DNA of 64,000 bases from Streptomyces sp. SS1-1 (GCF_008973465.1 NZ_WBXN01000004.1:1364001-1428000); one strand, 5' to 3'; positions 33,243-41,655 are shown, counted from the stretch's first letter. The notes: a model not told the origin generated them from the letters alone. Made by a program: numbers and translations.

Positions 33243-33848
33243 ATGGCAGGTTTCCGGAGTCTGGCGAGACAGGTGCGCGATCCGCGGTGCGACCTGGCAC
33301 TGCGGCGTTATTCACTGCGCAAGTGCCTGGAGCGGTTCGCTCCGTACGGGCACAGGGCGACCTGGGACCACTTGTGCTCCCGGGCGGGATTCGGTCCGGA
33401 GGACCGCTCTCCTGAGCCGGCGCGGCTCGTGGCCGCGTTGGAGGAGCTGGAAGAGGCGCGTTCGGTCTGGCTGGCCTACGAGGTGGCGTTCGCCGAGCGG
33501 CGCAAGAAGGAGAAGCACGACGGGCTGCGCAGGCCGGGCAGCGTGGACGACTGGCACCGGCTGACCTGGGGCGGGTTCGGCGTCGCCTGGTGCGACGACC
33601 CCCGGGTGCACCCGCGGGAGCCGCTGGCCGACGTGCTGCGCAAGCTGATCTCCGCGCTGGAGCGCGCGCCGGGCTCGACCTGCCCGGTGTGCGACGGGGA
33701 CCGGCTGGTCTGGAAGTACGACCTGGCCCATGAACCGTCGTCGGGCCCGGTGTGCACGGACTGCGGCATCGTGGTGCCGCGTCCGGTTCTCACACCGGAG
33801 GCACTGGCGACGGCGCGCCGCGGACGCCGGTTGCTCATGTCCGCATAG
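33243..33848 (+). CDS. conserved hypothetical protein with C-terminal zinc ribbon
   Basis: A 201-residue basic protein that I do not recognise. The start MAGFRSLARQVRDPRCDLALRRYSLRKCLERFAPYG is helical and Arg-rich. A CPVC...CTDC pair (about residues 149-175, 24 residues between the pairs) can form a zinc ribbon near the C-terminus, followed by VVPRPVLTPEALATARRGRRLLMSA. There is no signal peptide. It could bind nucleic acid, but nothing proves this. ATG 33243 has a GGTGCAGGGCG leader. The 233-base gap before it (33010-33242) shows no gene I can support. The next gene is on the same strand after 122 bases. Confidence 0.65.
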   Translation: MAGFRSLARQVRDPRCDLALRRYSLRKCLERFAPYGHRATWDHLCSRAGFGPEDRSPEPARLVAALEELEEARSVWLAYEVAFAERRKKEKHDGLRRPGSVDDWHRLTWGGFGVAWCDDPRVHPREPLADVLRKLISALERAPGSTCPVCDGDRLVWKYDLAHEPSSGPVCTDCGIVVPRPVLTPEALATARRGRRLLMSA

Positions 33849-33970
33849 GGGGACGCCCCTGCGGGGGTGACTCAAGCACGTCGGGGGTGCGCCGGGGATG
33901 CCGCACCCCCTCCCTCGGGACGCGCTGCCGCGTCCTCACGCTGTCGGTGCCGCATGGCACCATCGGTGAC

Positions 33971-34699
33971 ATGGTCCAGGTCTGTCTGAACGGTTCACGG
34001 GGAGCGGGCGACGGCACGGCCGTACCGCTCACGCCGTCGGCCCTCGTGGAGTCGGCCGCCGAGGCGGTCGCCGCCGGGGCCACGGATGTGCACGTCCACC
34101 CCAAGTCCCCCTGCGGGCGGGACAGTCTGTCCGGACGGGTGCTGGCCCCGGTGCTCACCGCGCTGCGGGACCGGGTGCGGGTGCCGGTCGGGGTGACGAC
34201 CGGCGCCTGGGCGGAACCGGACCCGGCGGCGCGGGTGGCGCGCGTCCGCGCATGGACGGTCCTGCCCGACCACGCCTCGGTCAACTGGCACGAGCCGGGC
34301 GCCGAGGAAGTGGCCGCCGCGCTGCTGGAGCGGGGCGTGGGCGTGGAGGCGGGCATCTGGTCCGGCACGGACGGCGCGGCCCGGTTCGCCGCGTCCCCGC
34401 TGGGTCCGAGGGTGCTGCGGGTGCTGGCGGAGGTGACCGACCCGGACCCGGACGCCGCGGTGACGACGGCCCGCGCGCTGCTCGCCGAGCTGGGGCCCGC
34501 CCACGGCCGTCCGGTGCTGCTGCACGGGGAGGACGGGGGCGCGTGGCCGGTGCTGCGGCTGGCGGGCCGGCTGGGACTGGCGACCCGTATCGGCCTGGAG
34601 GACACGCTGTTCCTGCCGGACGGCGAACGGGCCGCGTCCAACGCCGCGTTGGTGAGTGAGGCGCTGAAGTGGCTGCCGGGCGGCCCGCGCACGGGGTGA
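33971..34699 (+). CDS. BKACE-like beta-keto acid cleavage enzyme (DUF849)
   Basis: A 242-residue TIM-barrel protein. The start VQVCLNGSRGAGDGTAVPLTPSALVESAAEAVAAGATDVHVHPKSPCGRDSL has the conserved DVHVHP zinc-site motif of the 3-keto-5-aminohexanoate cleavage enzyme family, and the end GLATRIGLEDTLFLPDG has the matching GLED. BKACE enzymes split a beta-keto acid with acetyl-CoA to give acetoacetate and an acyl-CoA. It is shorter than typical ~300-residue members, with reduced loops, so the activity may differ. ATG 33971 is the natural start. It ends 7 bases from convergent soxR. Confidence 0.85.
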   Translation: MVQVCLNGSRGAGDGTAVPLTPSALVESAAEAVAAGATDVHVHPKSPCGRDSLSGRVLAPVLTALRDRVRVPVGVTTGAWAEPDPAARVARVRAWTVLPDHASVNWHEPGAEEVAAALLERGVGVEAGIWSGTDGAARFAASPLGPRVLRVLAEVTDPDPDAAVTTARALLAELGPAHGRPVLLHGEDGGAWPVLRLAGRLGLATRIGLEDTLFLPDGERAASNAALVSEALKWLPGGPRTG

Positions 34700-34706
34700 C
34701 GTGCGG

Positions 34707-35198
34707 TCAGGAGCGCCCGGCGTCCTGCCGTCGCCCGTTCCCCCGCTGCTCGGCCAGCAGGCGCGAGCCCGTCAGCCGTTCACCCGTGATGTCGTCGGGG
34801 TTGGACAGCACGCAGCCGTCGAGGGAGAGACAGCCACAGCCGATGCAGTCGGTCAGGTGGTCGCGCAGACGGTTGAGCCGGCTGATGCGTTCGTCGAGCT
34901 CCGAGCGCCATGCCTCCGACAGCCGCGCCCAGTCCTCCCGGGTGGGCGTGCGTTCTTCGGGGAGTTCGGCGAGCGCCTCGCGGATCGTGGCCAGCGGGAT
35001 GCCGACGCGCTGCGCGGCCCGGACGAAGGCGACGCGGCGCAGGGTGTCACGGGTGTAGCGGCGCTGGTTCCCGGAGGTGCGGCGGCTGGTGATGAGGCCC
35101 TTGGACTCGTAGAAGTGCAGGGCGGACACCGCGGCACCGCTGCGGGCGGACAGCTGCCCGACCGTGAGCTCGTGGATCTTCTCGGGGATCTGGGGCAC
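34707..35198 (-). CDS. soxR: redox-sensing MerR-family activator SoxR
   Basis: A 163-residue dimeric regulator. It has the MerR HTH ([39 protein letters not shown]), the dimerization helix and the [2Fe-2S] cluster motif [12 protein letters not shown] with Cys118, 121, 123 and 129 (Cx2CxCx5C). In Streptomyces SoxR responds to redox-active antibiotics such as actinorhodin rather than to general oxidative stress and activates exporters and oxidoreductases. It is divergent from the maoC-like gene with 118 bases between; whether it controls that gene is unknown. I see no obvious SoxR box with CCTCAA..TTGAGG in the gap. Confidence 0.95.
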   Translation of the reverse strand: MPQIPEKIHELTVGQLSARSGAAVSALHFYESKGLITSRRTSGNQRRYTRDTLRRVAFVRAAQRVGIPLATIREALAELPEERTPTREDWARLSEAWRSELDERISRLNRLRDHLTDCIGCGCLSLDGCVLSNPDDITGERLTGSRLLAEQRGNGRRQDAGRS

Positions 35199-35235
35199 GC
35201 CCCCAACCTACCCACCGTGTCACTCCCCCGGTCCG

Positions 35236-35278
35236 TTGACAGGCATCCCCCGGCCTAGCATGCTAAGCAGTTGCTTAG
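35236..35278 (+). promoter_or_regulatory. promoter and palindromic operator of the maoC-like gene
   Basis: A -35-like TTGACA lies at 35236-35241. TAGCATGCTA (35256-35265) and the perfect inverted repeat CTAAGCA-GT-TGCTTAG (35263-35278) overlap the place of the -10 box. The core TRAGCRNNYGCTTA recurs at 36471-36485 upstream of the TetR gene that is convergent with maoC, which makes that TetR the likely binder. Confidence 0.6.
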
Positions 35279-35316
35279 AGTGCCGTTCCGAGACATGTGA
35301 CGCGAGAGGCCTGGAC

Positions 35317-35778
35317 ATGGCAGAGCCGAGGATCTTCACCGGCGCCGACGACCTGAAGGCGGCGGTGGGCGAGCAGCTGGGGTACACGGACTGGCTGGAG
35401 GTCGACCAGAAGCGGATCGACACCTTCGCCGAGGCCACCGGGGACCACCAGTGGATCCACGTGGACCCGGAGAAGGCCGCCGCCGGCCCGTTCGGGACGA
35501 CGATCGCCCACGGCTATCTCACGCTGTCGCTGCTGCCGCTGTTCGGCCCGCAGCTGATCTCCGTGGAGGGCGTGAGGATGGGCGTCAACTACGGCACCAA
35601 CAAGGTGCGTTTCCCCGCCCCGGTCCCGGTGGGCTCGCGGCTGCGCGCCACCGCCGTCATCACGGACGTCACGGACGTGCCGGGCGGGGTGCAGGTCAGC
35701 GTCGCCTTCACCGTGGAGCGCGAGGGCGGGGACAAGCCGGTCTGCGTGGCCGAGTCGGTGTCCCGGTACTACCTCTAG
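35317..35778 (+). CDS. MaoC-like (R)-specific enoyl-CoA hydratase
   Basis: A 153-residue hot-dog-fold protein. The hydratase 2 motif ATGDHQWIHVDPEKAAAGPFGTTIAHGYLTLSLLP has the catalytic Asp and His, and the end NYGTNKVRFPAPVPVGSRLRATAVI is typical. It hydrates trans-2-enoyl-CoA to (R)-3-hydroxyacyl-CoA. ATG 35317 begins the fold. It is convergent with a TetR gene (20 bases apart) and carries a palindromic operator in its promoter. It acts in the cytosol, probably in acyl-CoA breakdown or polyketide starter supply. Confidence 0.92.
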   Translation: MAEPRIFTGADDLKAAVGEQLGYTDWLEVDQKRIDTFAEATGDHQWIHVDPEKAAAGPFGTTIAHGYLTLSLLPLFGPQLISVEGVRMGVNYGTNKVRFPAPVPVGSRLRATAVITDVTDVPGGVQVSVAFTVEREGGDKPVCVAESVSRYYL

Positions 35779-35797
35779 AACAGCCCTTCGGCCGGGG

Positions 35798-36421
35798 CTA
35801 CTTCGCCCCGACCATCCGCAGCACGAGGTCGGCGTACAGCGCGCCGACCTCGTCCGGCGTCCAGGGGCCGGACACGTTGAACCAGCGGGCCACGTCGATG
35901 CACAGGGACAGCACGGCGAGGGTGGTGCCCTTGACGTCCAGGACGTCGAAGTCGCCGGCCGCCACGCCGTCCTCGATGATCCCGCGCACCTCGGCGTCGC
36001 ACTGGCGGCGCAGGGCGAGGATCTCGGCGCGGGCGTCGGGGCCCAGCGAGTCGAGTTCGTACTGCACGACGCGGGCGGTGGTGCGCCCGCCGGCGTGCCA
36101 GCGGACGAAGGAGCCCACCGCGTCGGCGAGCCGCTGGGCCGGGGTGCCCTCGCCCCGGGCCGCCGTGCGCAGGATCTCCAGCGCCTTCTCGTGGCCGATG
36201 CGGCTGATCCGGTGGAGGAGCTCCTCCTTGGTCTTGTAGTGGATGTAGAGCGCCGCGGGGCTCATCCCGGCGCGGCCCGCGATGTCGCGGGTCGTGGTGG
36301 CGTGGTAGCCGCGCTCGGCGAAGGCCTCCACGGCGGCGATCAGCAGCCGCCGGGCCGCGTCGGGCGTGACCTCACCCCACGCCGACGTCTCGCCGCCGGC
36401 CGTGTCCTCCGCCGTACTCAT
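35798..36421 (-). CDS. TetR/AcrR family regulator, candidate repressor of maoC and itself
   Basis: A 207-residue protein with a TetR HTH (about 20-68: RRLLIAAVEAFAERGYHATTTRDI, SPAALYIHYKTKEELLHRIS) and a helical ligand domain with YELDSLGPDARAEILALRRQCDAEV. The HTH and the ligand domain resemble KstR2/FadR-type acyl-CoA sensors. It lies tail to tail with maoC. A near-copy of the maoC operator lies 50 bases upstream of its own start, so it probably represses both genes and is released by an acyl-CoA. The regulator-target link is inferred from the shared motif. Confidence 0.88.
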   Translation of the reverse strand: MSTAEDTAGGETSAWGEVTPDAARRLLIAAVEAFAERGYHATTTRDIAGRAGMSPAALYIHYKTKEELLHRISRIGHEKALEILRTAARGEGTPAQRLADAVGSFVRWHAGGRTTARVVQYELDSLGPDARAEILALRRQCDAEVRGIIEDGVAAGDFDVLDVKGTTLAVLSLCIDVARWFNVSGPWTPDEVGALYADLVLRMVGAK

Positions 36422-36470
36422 CGCTCACTCGCCCCTCTCGCTGACCGAGGCTCCACCATACCGCCCCAGG

Positions 36471-36485
36471 TGAGCGGGCGCTTAG
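36471..36485. promoter_or_regulatory. candidate autoregulatory operator of the TetR gene
   Basis: TGAGCGGGCGCTTAG matches the consensus TRAGCR-N2-YGCTTA also present at 35264-35277. It is 50 bases upstream of the TetR start codon at 36419-36421. Confidence 0.5.
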
Positions 36486-36507
36486 CGCGCGGGGCGGCCC
36501 CGGACCC

Positions 36508-36756
36508 TCAGTGCTTGGGGAAGGGCGGGTAGGCGGGCGGTGCCGTCGCGTCCTGGCGGTCCCGGATCACCTTGGCGAGGGTGAACGCGGAGGTGACGAG
36601 GTACAGCACGGCGATCGCCAGGAAGGCCCGGACCCAGGCGTCGGCGTTCAGCTTGAAGATGCCGATCGCGGTCGCGGCCATGGCGACCGCGAAGGAGGCG
36701 ACGGCCTGGCCGTAGAAGGCCGCGGTGTTCTGGGGCTTGCCCGATGTGTCACTCAT
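36508..36756 (-). CDS. YiaA/YiaB family small membrane protein
   Basis: An 82-residue protein with two hydrophobic helices (about 12-34, TAAFYGQAVASFAVAMAATAIGIF, and 44-63, AFLAIAVLYLVTSAFTLAKVI) and a C-terminal Pro-rich tail. The two-helix YiaA/B architecture and the length match the family, whose function is unknown. The N-terminus MSDTSGKPQN is cytosolic. It stands alone between the TetR gene and the acyl-CoA dehydrogenase gene and has no operon partner that I can see. Confidence 0.8.
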   Translation of the reverse strand: MSDTSGKPQNTAAFYGQAVASFAVAMAATAIGIFKLNADAWVRAFLAIAVLYLVTSAFTLAKVIRDRQDATAPPAYPPFPKH

Positions 36757-36845
36757 GGGCCCATGCTCGGGCCGCCGCGGCCGCTCCGGTATCCGTCGGG
36801 GTACTCAGCCCGTACTCAGAAACCCCGGAACCTCCGGGCCGGTGC

Positions 36846-37997
36846 TCAGAACGCGGACACCCCGGTGAGCGCCCGGCCGATGACCAGCTTCTGGATCTGG
36901 CTGGTGCCCTCGTAGAGGGTCATCACGCGGGCGTCGCGCAGCAGCTTGCCCACCGGGTACTCGTCGATGTAGCCGTAGCCGCCGAAGACCTGCAGGGCGT
37001 TGTTGGCGGCGCGGACGGCGGCCTCGGAGGCGAACAGCTTGGCCTTGGAGGACTCCACGGCGAACGGCTGCCCCCGGTCGATCAGGTCGGCGACCCGCCA
37101 GGTCAGCAGCCGGGCCGCGTCCACGTCGACGGCGATGTCGCTGATCAGCTCCTGGACCAGCTGGTGCCCTGCGATGGGCTTGCCGAACTGCTCGCGCTCC
37201 CCCGCGTAGCCCACGGCGGCGTCGAGCGCGGCCTGGGCGATGCCCACACAGCCCGCGGCGACCGACATCCGGCCCTTGGCCAGCGCCGACATGGCGACGG
37301 AGAACCCCTTGCCCTCCTCGCCCACCCGCGCCGACGCGGGCACCCGCACCCCGTCGAGGACGAGTTCGGCGGTGGCCTGGCCGCGCAGGCCGAGCTTGCC
37401 GTGGACGGTGTGGCGGGTCAGGCCGGGCGTGTCCGTGGGCACGAGGAAGGCGGAGACGCCCTTGTGGCCGGGCGCGTCCGTGGAGCGGGCGAAGAGCAGC
37501 ACGACGTCCGCCCAGGTGCCGTTGGTGATGAACATCTTGGTGCCGGAGATGACGTAGTCGTCGCCGTCGCGTACGGCCCGGGTGGCGAGGCCGCCCGCGT
37601 CGGAGCCGGTGCCGGGCTCGGTGAGGCCGAAGCAGCCGACCAGCTCGCCCGCGGTGAGCCCGGGCAGCCAGCGCCGCTTCTGCTCCTCGCTCCCCCAGGC
37701 CGCGATCGTCTTGGCGACCAGGCCCAGCGAGACGGAGACGATGCCGCGCACGGACGAGTCACCCCGGCCCAGCTCCTCGGTGACCAGGCAGTACGCGAGA
37801 TGGTCGCCGCCCGAGCCGCCGTACTCCTCGTCGATGGTCAGGCCCAGGAAGCCGACCTCGCCGAGCTTCTTGACGATCGCGCGGTCGACCTCCTCGGCGC
37901 GGTCCCAGGCGACGGCGTGCGGGGCGATCTCACGGGCGACGAAGTCCCGGGCCAACCGGCGGACGGCGGCCTGCTCCTCGCTGAGCTCCAGGTTCAT
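36846..37997 (-). CDS. acyl-CoA dehydrogenase
   Basis: A 383-residue FAD flavoprotein of beta-oxidation type. Motifs are CFGLTEPGTGSDAGGLATRA, ISGTKMFITNGTWADVVLLFA, the REQFGKPIAGHQLVQ helix, QVFGGYGYIDEYPVGKLLRDARVMTLYEGTSQIQK and a catalytic-type Glu (E363 in LYEGTSQIQ). It oxidises acyl-CoA to enoyl-CoA and passes electrons to ETF. It is divergent from a TetR gene; the 66-base gap holds an AAACTA-N7-TAGTTT operator that is repeated upstream of the aldehyde dehydrogenase operon, so the regulator probably represses all of these genes. Confidence 0.95.
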   Translation of the reverse strand: MNLELSEEQAAVRRLARDFVAREIAPHAVAWDRAEEVDRAIVKKLGEVGFLGLTIDEEYGGSGGDHLAYCLVTEELGRGDSSVRGIVSVSLGLVAKTIAAWGSEEQKRRWLPGLTAGELVGCFGLTEPGTGSDAGGLATRAVRDGDDYVISGTKMFITNGTWADVVLLFARSTDAPGHKGVSAFLVPTDTPGLTRHTVHGKLGLRGQATAELVLDGVRVPASARVGEEGKGFSVAMSALAKGRMSVAAGCVGIAQAALDAAVGYAGEREQFGKPIAGHQLVQELISDIAVDVDAARLLTWRVADLIDRGQPFAVESSKAKLFASEAAVRAANNALQVFGGYGYIDEYPVGKLLRDARVMTLYEGTSQIQKLVIGRALTGVSAF

Positions 37998-38017
37998 GCG
38001 GCGGACACCTCACCATT

Positions 38018-38036
38018 AAACTAACACTGCTAGTTT
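38018..38036. promoter_or_regulatory. inverted repeat AAACTA-N7-TAGTTT, TetR operator candidate (site 1)
   Basis: Perfect 6-bp arms with a 7-base spacer ACACTGC lie midway between the divergent acyl-CoA dehydrogenase and TetR start codons. An identical arm pair with the same spacing occurs at 43169-43187. The AT-rich arms stand out in the GC-rich window. Confidence 0.7.
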
Positions 38037-38063
38037 CCATCGGGCAGCCCTACTATGTGCGCC

Positions 38064-38705
38064 ATGGCCCGACCGCGCAAGCCCCTCCTCAGCTACGACC
38101 GGATCGTCGCGACGGCCCGCGAACTCGTGGACACGGAGGGCCTGGCGGCTCTCTCCACGCGCCGGCTCGCCGCCGAACTGGGCGTCAGCGGTCCCTCCCT
38201 CTACAACCACTTCCGCACCAAGGACGAGATCCTGGAGGCGGTCGCCGACTCGGTGAGCGCCCAGGTCGATCTGTCGATGTTCGAGGACGGCCGCGACTGG
38301 CGGACCGCGCTGCACGACTGGGCCGTCTCCTACCGGGCGGCCCTGCGCGACCACCCCAACATCGTCCCGGTGCTGGCGCGCGGGCCCGGCCGCCGCCCGG
38401 CCGCGCTGCGGCTCGCGGACGCCGTGTACGGCGCGATGGTCGAGGCGGGCTGGCCCGCGTCGCAGGCCACCTCCATCGGCGCGCTGATGCGGTACTTCAT
38501 CATGGGCTCGGCGCTCGGCTCGTTCGCGGGCGGCTTCGTGGACGACGCCAGCGCGTACGACCCCGCCGACTACCCCCACCTCGGCCAGGCGCACCTCCTC
38601 GCCGAGCAGCAGGAGAAGGTCGACGAGCGGGCCTTCGAGACGGGGCTCGCCGCCCTGCTGGACGGGCTGGCCGCGCAGTACACGCGTCTGACCGGCCAGG
38701 GCTGA
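38064..38705 (+). CDS. TetR/AcrR family regulator of the acyl-CoA dehydrogenase region
   Basis: A 213-residue repressor. The HTH (about 8-56) reads LSYDRIVATARELVDTEGLAALSTRRLAAELGVSGPSLYNHFRTKDEIL, and a TetR_C-type ligand domain follows with ALMRYFIMGSALGSFAGGF. I chose ATG 38064, giving MARPRKPLL; the upstream ATG at 38055 adds three residues. It is divergent from the dehydrogenase. Two identical AAACTA-N7-TAGTTT sites, at its own promoter and at the aldehyde dehydrogenase promoter 5 kb away, make a small local regulon plausible. It probably senses an acyl-CoA or fatty acid. Confidence 0.88.
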   Translation: MARPRKPLLSYDRIVATARELVDTEGLAALSTRRLAAELGVSGPSLYNHFRTKDEILEAVADSVSAQVDLSMFEDGRDWRTALHDWAVSYRAALRDHPNIVPVLARGPGRRPAALRLADAVYGAMVEAGWPASQATSIGALMRYFIMGSALGSFAGGFVDDASAYDPADYPHLGQAHLLAEQQEKVDERAFETGLAALLDGLAAQYTRLTGQG

Positions 38706-38758
38706 GGCGGGGCACTCTTCGGCGCGGACCGAAACGTCCGTGCCCCATCCTGGGAGGC

Positions 38759-39469
38759 ATGACCTCCAGGGAACCCCAGGCACCGCGGCTCGCCCGGCTC
38801 GCCGCGCTCATCGCCGACGAGACACGGGCGGCCTGTCTGCTGGCCCTGCTCGACGGGCGGGCCTGGACCGCCGGGGAGCTGGCCCGGCACGCCGGGGTCG
38901 CCCCGTCGACCCTCAGCGAGCACCTCGGCAAGCTCGTCGCGGGCGGACTCCTCGCCGAGGAACGGCAGGGGCGGCACCGGTACGTACGGCTGGCCGACGC
39001 GCGGACCGCGCAGCTGGTGGAGGACCTGGTGGCGCAGGTGAGCCCGGGCGCCCGGCCCGCGCCACGGAACCTGCGGGAGGCCGGCGCCCACTCGGCGATG
39101 GCCCGCGCCCGCACCTGCTACGACCATCTCGCCGGGCGGCTCGGCATCGCGCTCACCGACGCGCTGACCGCGCGCGGGCTGCTGCGCCAGGACACCGGGT
39201 TCGCCCTGACCGACGCGGGCGTCGGCTGGTTCGGCGCCGCCGGCATCCCGCTGGAGCGGACCGGGCGGCGCCCGCTGGCCCGCGCCTGCCTCGACTGGAC
39301 CGAACGCCGGCCGCATCTCGCCGGGGTCGCGGGCGCCGCCCTGTGCCGGCACGCGCTGGACACCGGGTGGTGCGTACGGATCGGCTCGGAGCGGGCCGTG
39401 AAGGTGACCGCCGCCGGTGAGCGGGCGTTCCTCGGCCTGCTCGGCGTCGAGGCGGGCTCCCTGCGCTGA
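38759..39469 (+). CDS. ArsR/HTH_20-type winged-helix regulator
   Basis: A 236-residue protein. The N-terminal winged helix (about 10-85) has LAALIADETRAACLLALLDGRAWTAGELARHAGVAPSTLSEHLGKLVAGGLLAEERQGRHRYVRL, typical of ArsR-like HTH. The C-terminal half, with CYDHLAGRLGIALTDALTARGLL and a Cys/Trp-containing end, is found in larger ArsR members whose ligand is unknown. No classic metal-site Cys motif (ELCVCDL) is present, so metal sensing is unlikely. It starts with ATG 38759 after GGGAGGC. The EamA transporter follows on the same strand after 89 bases and could be its target. Confidence 0.85.
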   Translation: MTSREPQAPRLARLAALIADETRAACLLALLDGRAWTAGELARHAGVAPSTLSEHLGKLVAGGLLAEERQGRHRYVRLADARTAQLVEDLVAQVSPGARPAPRNLREAGAHSAMARARTCYDHLAGRLGIALTDALTARGLLRQDTGFALTDAGVGWFGAAGIPLERTGRRPLARACLDWTERRPHLAGVAGAALCRHALDTGWCVRIGSERAVKVTAAGERAFLGLLGVEAGSLR

Positions 39470-39558
39470 CGGCCGCCGTCCGAAAACCACTTTCGCCGGG
39501 CCCCGTTCCCGGTCCACGATCCACCGGTCCCCACCCGCCCCCTTCCGACGCTCGGAGC

Positions 39559-40509
39559 ATGATGACCTCCTCCCCCGCCTCTCCGTCCCGCCGTACCGGG
39601 CTGCTCGCCGCGGGCGCCGCCACCGTCACCGTCGTGCTGTGGGCCTCGGCGTTCGTGTCGATCCGCCGCGCGGGCGAGGAGTACTCGCCGGGCGCGCTCG
39701 CGCTCGGACGGCTGCTCGTCGGCGCCGCGGTTCTGGGCGCGCTGTGCCTGATCCGGCGGGAGGGGCCGCCGCCCCGGGCGGCCTGGCCCGGCGTCGCGGT
39801 GTCGGGCCTGCTCTGGTTCGGCCTCTACAGCGTGGTGCTGAACTGGGGCGAGCAGGAGGTCGACGCCGGCACGGCGGCCCTCGTGGTGAACGTCGGGCCC
39901 CTGCTCATCGCCCTGCTGGGCGCCCGGCTGCTCGGGGACCCGATGCCGCCGCGGCTGCTGGCCGGGATGGCGGTCTCCTTCGCCGGGGCGGTGACCGTGG
40001 GCGTGTCGATGTCCGGCGGGGGCGGCTCCTCGGTGCTGGGCGTGGGCCTGTGCCTGCTGGCCGCCGTCGGGTACGCGGGCGGGGTCGTGGCGCAGAAGCC
40101 CGCGCTGGGGCACGCGAGCGCCCTCCAGGTGACGACGTACGGGTGTCTGGTGGGCGCCGTGCTGTGCCTGCCGTTCGCCGGGCAGCTGGTCACGGACGTG
40201 GCGCACGCCTCGCTGCCGGCCACGCTCCACATGGTCTACCTGGGGGTGTTCTCGCTCGCGCTGGCCTTCACCACCTGGGCGTACGCCCTGGCCCGTACGA
40301 CCGCCAGCCGGATGGGCGCGACGACGTACGCGGTGCCCGCGCTGGTGGTGCTGATGTCGTGGCTGGTGCTGGACGAGGTGCCGGGGCTGTTCACGCTGGC
40401 GGGCGGGGTGCTGTGCCTGGCCGGGGTCGCCGTGTCGCGGTCGGGCGGGCGGTCCGCCCGGGTGGTGGCGAAGACGCCGCGCACCGGGCGGACCCACGAG
40501 TCGCTGTGA
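39559..40509 (+). CDS. EamA/DMT family exporter
   Basis: A 316-residue inner-membrane protein with ten hydrophobic segments in two EamA repeats. Typical motifs are VVLWASAFVSIRRAGEEYSPGALALGRLLVGA, EQEVDAGTAALVVNVGPLLIALLGARLLGD and, in the second half, RTTASRMGATTYAVPALVVLMSWLVLDEVPG. Members export amino acids or metabolites. ATG 39559 follows a GGAGC site. It lies downstream of the ArsR-type regulator on the same strand and convergent with the alcohol dehydrogenase gene, with both stop codons inside one hairpin. Confidence 0.92.
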   Translation: MMTSSPASPSRRTGLLAAGAATVTVVLWASAFVSIRRAGEEYSPGALALGRLLVGAAVLGALCLIRREGPPPRAAWPGVAVSGLLWFGLYSVVLNWGEQEVDAGTAALVVNVGPLLIALLGARLLGDPMPPRLLAGMAVSFAGAVTVGVSMSGGGGSSVLGVGLCLLAAVGYAGGVVAQKPALGHASALQVTTYGCLVGAVLCLPFAGQLVTDVAHASLPATLHMVYLGVFSLALAFTTWAYALARTTASRMGATTYAVPALVVLMSWLVLDEVPGLFTLAGGVLCLAGVAVSRSGGRSARVVAKTPRTGRTHESL

Positions 40510-40536
40510 CCGGACACTGGGCGCCGGGGCCGGTCA
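40507..40536. terminator. hairpin containing both convergent stop codons
   Basis: TGACCGG (40507-40513) and CCGGTCA (40530-40536) pair perfectly. The first base triplet is the stop of the EamA gene and the last is the stop of the alcohol dehydrogenase gene. The 7-bp stem is short, so termination strength is uncertain. Confidence 0.45.
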
Positions 40537-41616
40537 GAAGACGACCAGGGCGCGGCCTCCCTTGCCGGCGAGCATGTTCTCGAAGGCGGCCGGGATGCCG
40601 TCCAGGGCGATCCGTTCGGTGACCAGGGCGCCGAGGTCGAGGCGGCCCTCGCGGACGTGTGCGGCGAGGACGGGGACGTCCCGCGCCGGGTCGGAGTTGC
40701 CGTAGACGCAGCCGGCGAGGGTGCGGCCCCAGTGGAAGATCTCCAGGGCGTTGAAGGTGACCTGCTGGTCCTTGCCGCCGATGCCGACGACCGTGGTCCG
40801 GCCGCCGCGCCGGGTGGAGTCCCAGGCGGCGCGGATCGTGGCGGCGCGGCCCACGCACTCCACGGCGACGTCCACGCCCTGCTTCCCGGTCAGGCCCCGG
40901 ATCTCCCGGGCGGTGGTGTCGGACGCGACGACGTAGTCGGTGGCGCCCGCCGCGCGCGCCAGCTCCTCCTTCGCCGGGGAGACGTCGACGGCCACGATCC
41001 GCCCGGCGCCCGCGATGCGTGCCGACTGGAGCGCGGCCAGGCCGACGCCGCCGACGCCGAACACGGCGACGCTCTCGCCGGCCCGGACCCGCGCCGAGTG
41101 GTGCACGGCGCCGTAGCCGGTGAGGACGGCGCAGCCCAGCAGGGCGGCGTCGGTGAGCGGCACACCGTCCGGCAGCGGCAGGACGCAGTTCACCGGGACG
41201 ACGGTCTCCTCGGCGAACGCGGCCACGTTCAGGCCGGGGTGGAGCTCGGTGCCGTCGGCGGTGCGGGCGTGGACGTTCGCGGCGCCGTTGAGCGCGTTGG
41301 CGCACAACCACACCTCGCCGAGGCCGCAGGCGTGGCAACTCCCGCAGGAGGGGGCCCAGTTCAGGACGACCCGATCGCCGGGCGCGACGCCGGCCACCCC
41401 CTCGCCGACGGCGACGACGGTGCCCGCGCCCTCGTGGCCGAGCACGGCGGGGACGGGGACGCGCATCGTCCCGTCGGACAGGGACAGGTCGGAGTGGCAG
41501 ACGCCGGCGGCGGCGAGCCGGACGCGGACCTGACCGGGTCCGGGGTCGGGCAGGACGATCTCGGTGACCTCGAGCGGGGCCCCGACGGCGGGCAGGACGA
41601 CGGCGCGGACGGCCAT
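40534..41616 (-). CDS. zinc-dependent alcohol dehydrogenase (MDR family)
   Basis: A 360-residue enzyme. The catalytic-zinc ligands lie in AAGVCHSDLS (Cys) and VLGHEGAGTVV (His/Glu). The structural zinc loop is CGSCHACGLGEVWLC. The NAD motif is VFGVGGVGLAALQSARIAGA. The pattern fits the class III-like MDR dehydrogenases that oxidise primary alcohols or formaldehyde adducts with NAD. It lies 89 bases downstream of an aldehyde dehydrogenase gene on the same strand, so the pair can take an alcohol to its acid. The pair is probably controlled by the operator at 43169-43187. Confidence 0.92.
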   Translation of the reverse strand: MAVRAVVLPAVGAPLEVTEIVLPDPGPGQVRVRLAAAGVCHSDLSLSDGTMRVPVPAVLGHEGAGTVVAVGEGVAGVAPGDRVVLNWAPSCGSCHACGLGEVWLCANALNGAANVHARTADGTELHPGLNVAAFAEETVVPVNCVLPLPDGVPLTDAALLGCAVLTGYGAVHHSARVRAGESVAVFGVGGVGLAALQSARIAGAGRIVAVDVSPAKEELARAAGATDYVVASDTTAREIRGLTGKQGVDVAVECVGRAATIRAAWDSTRRGGRTTVVGIGGKDQQVTFNALEIFHWGRTLAGCVYGNSDPARDVPVLAAHVREGRLDLGALVTERIALDGIPAAFENMLAGKGGRALVVF

Positions 41617-41655
41617 GACGGACGACTCCTCGGTGCGCGAAGGACGGGTGGCGGG

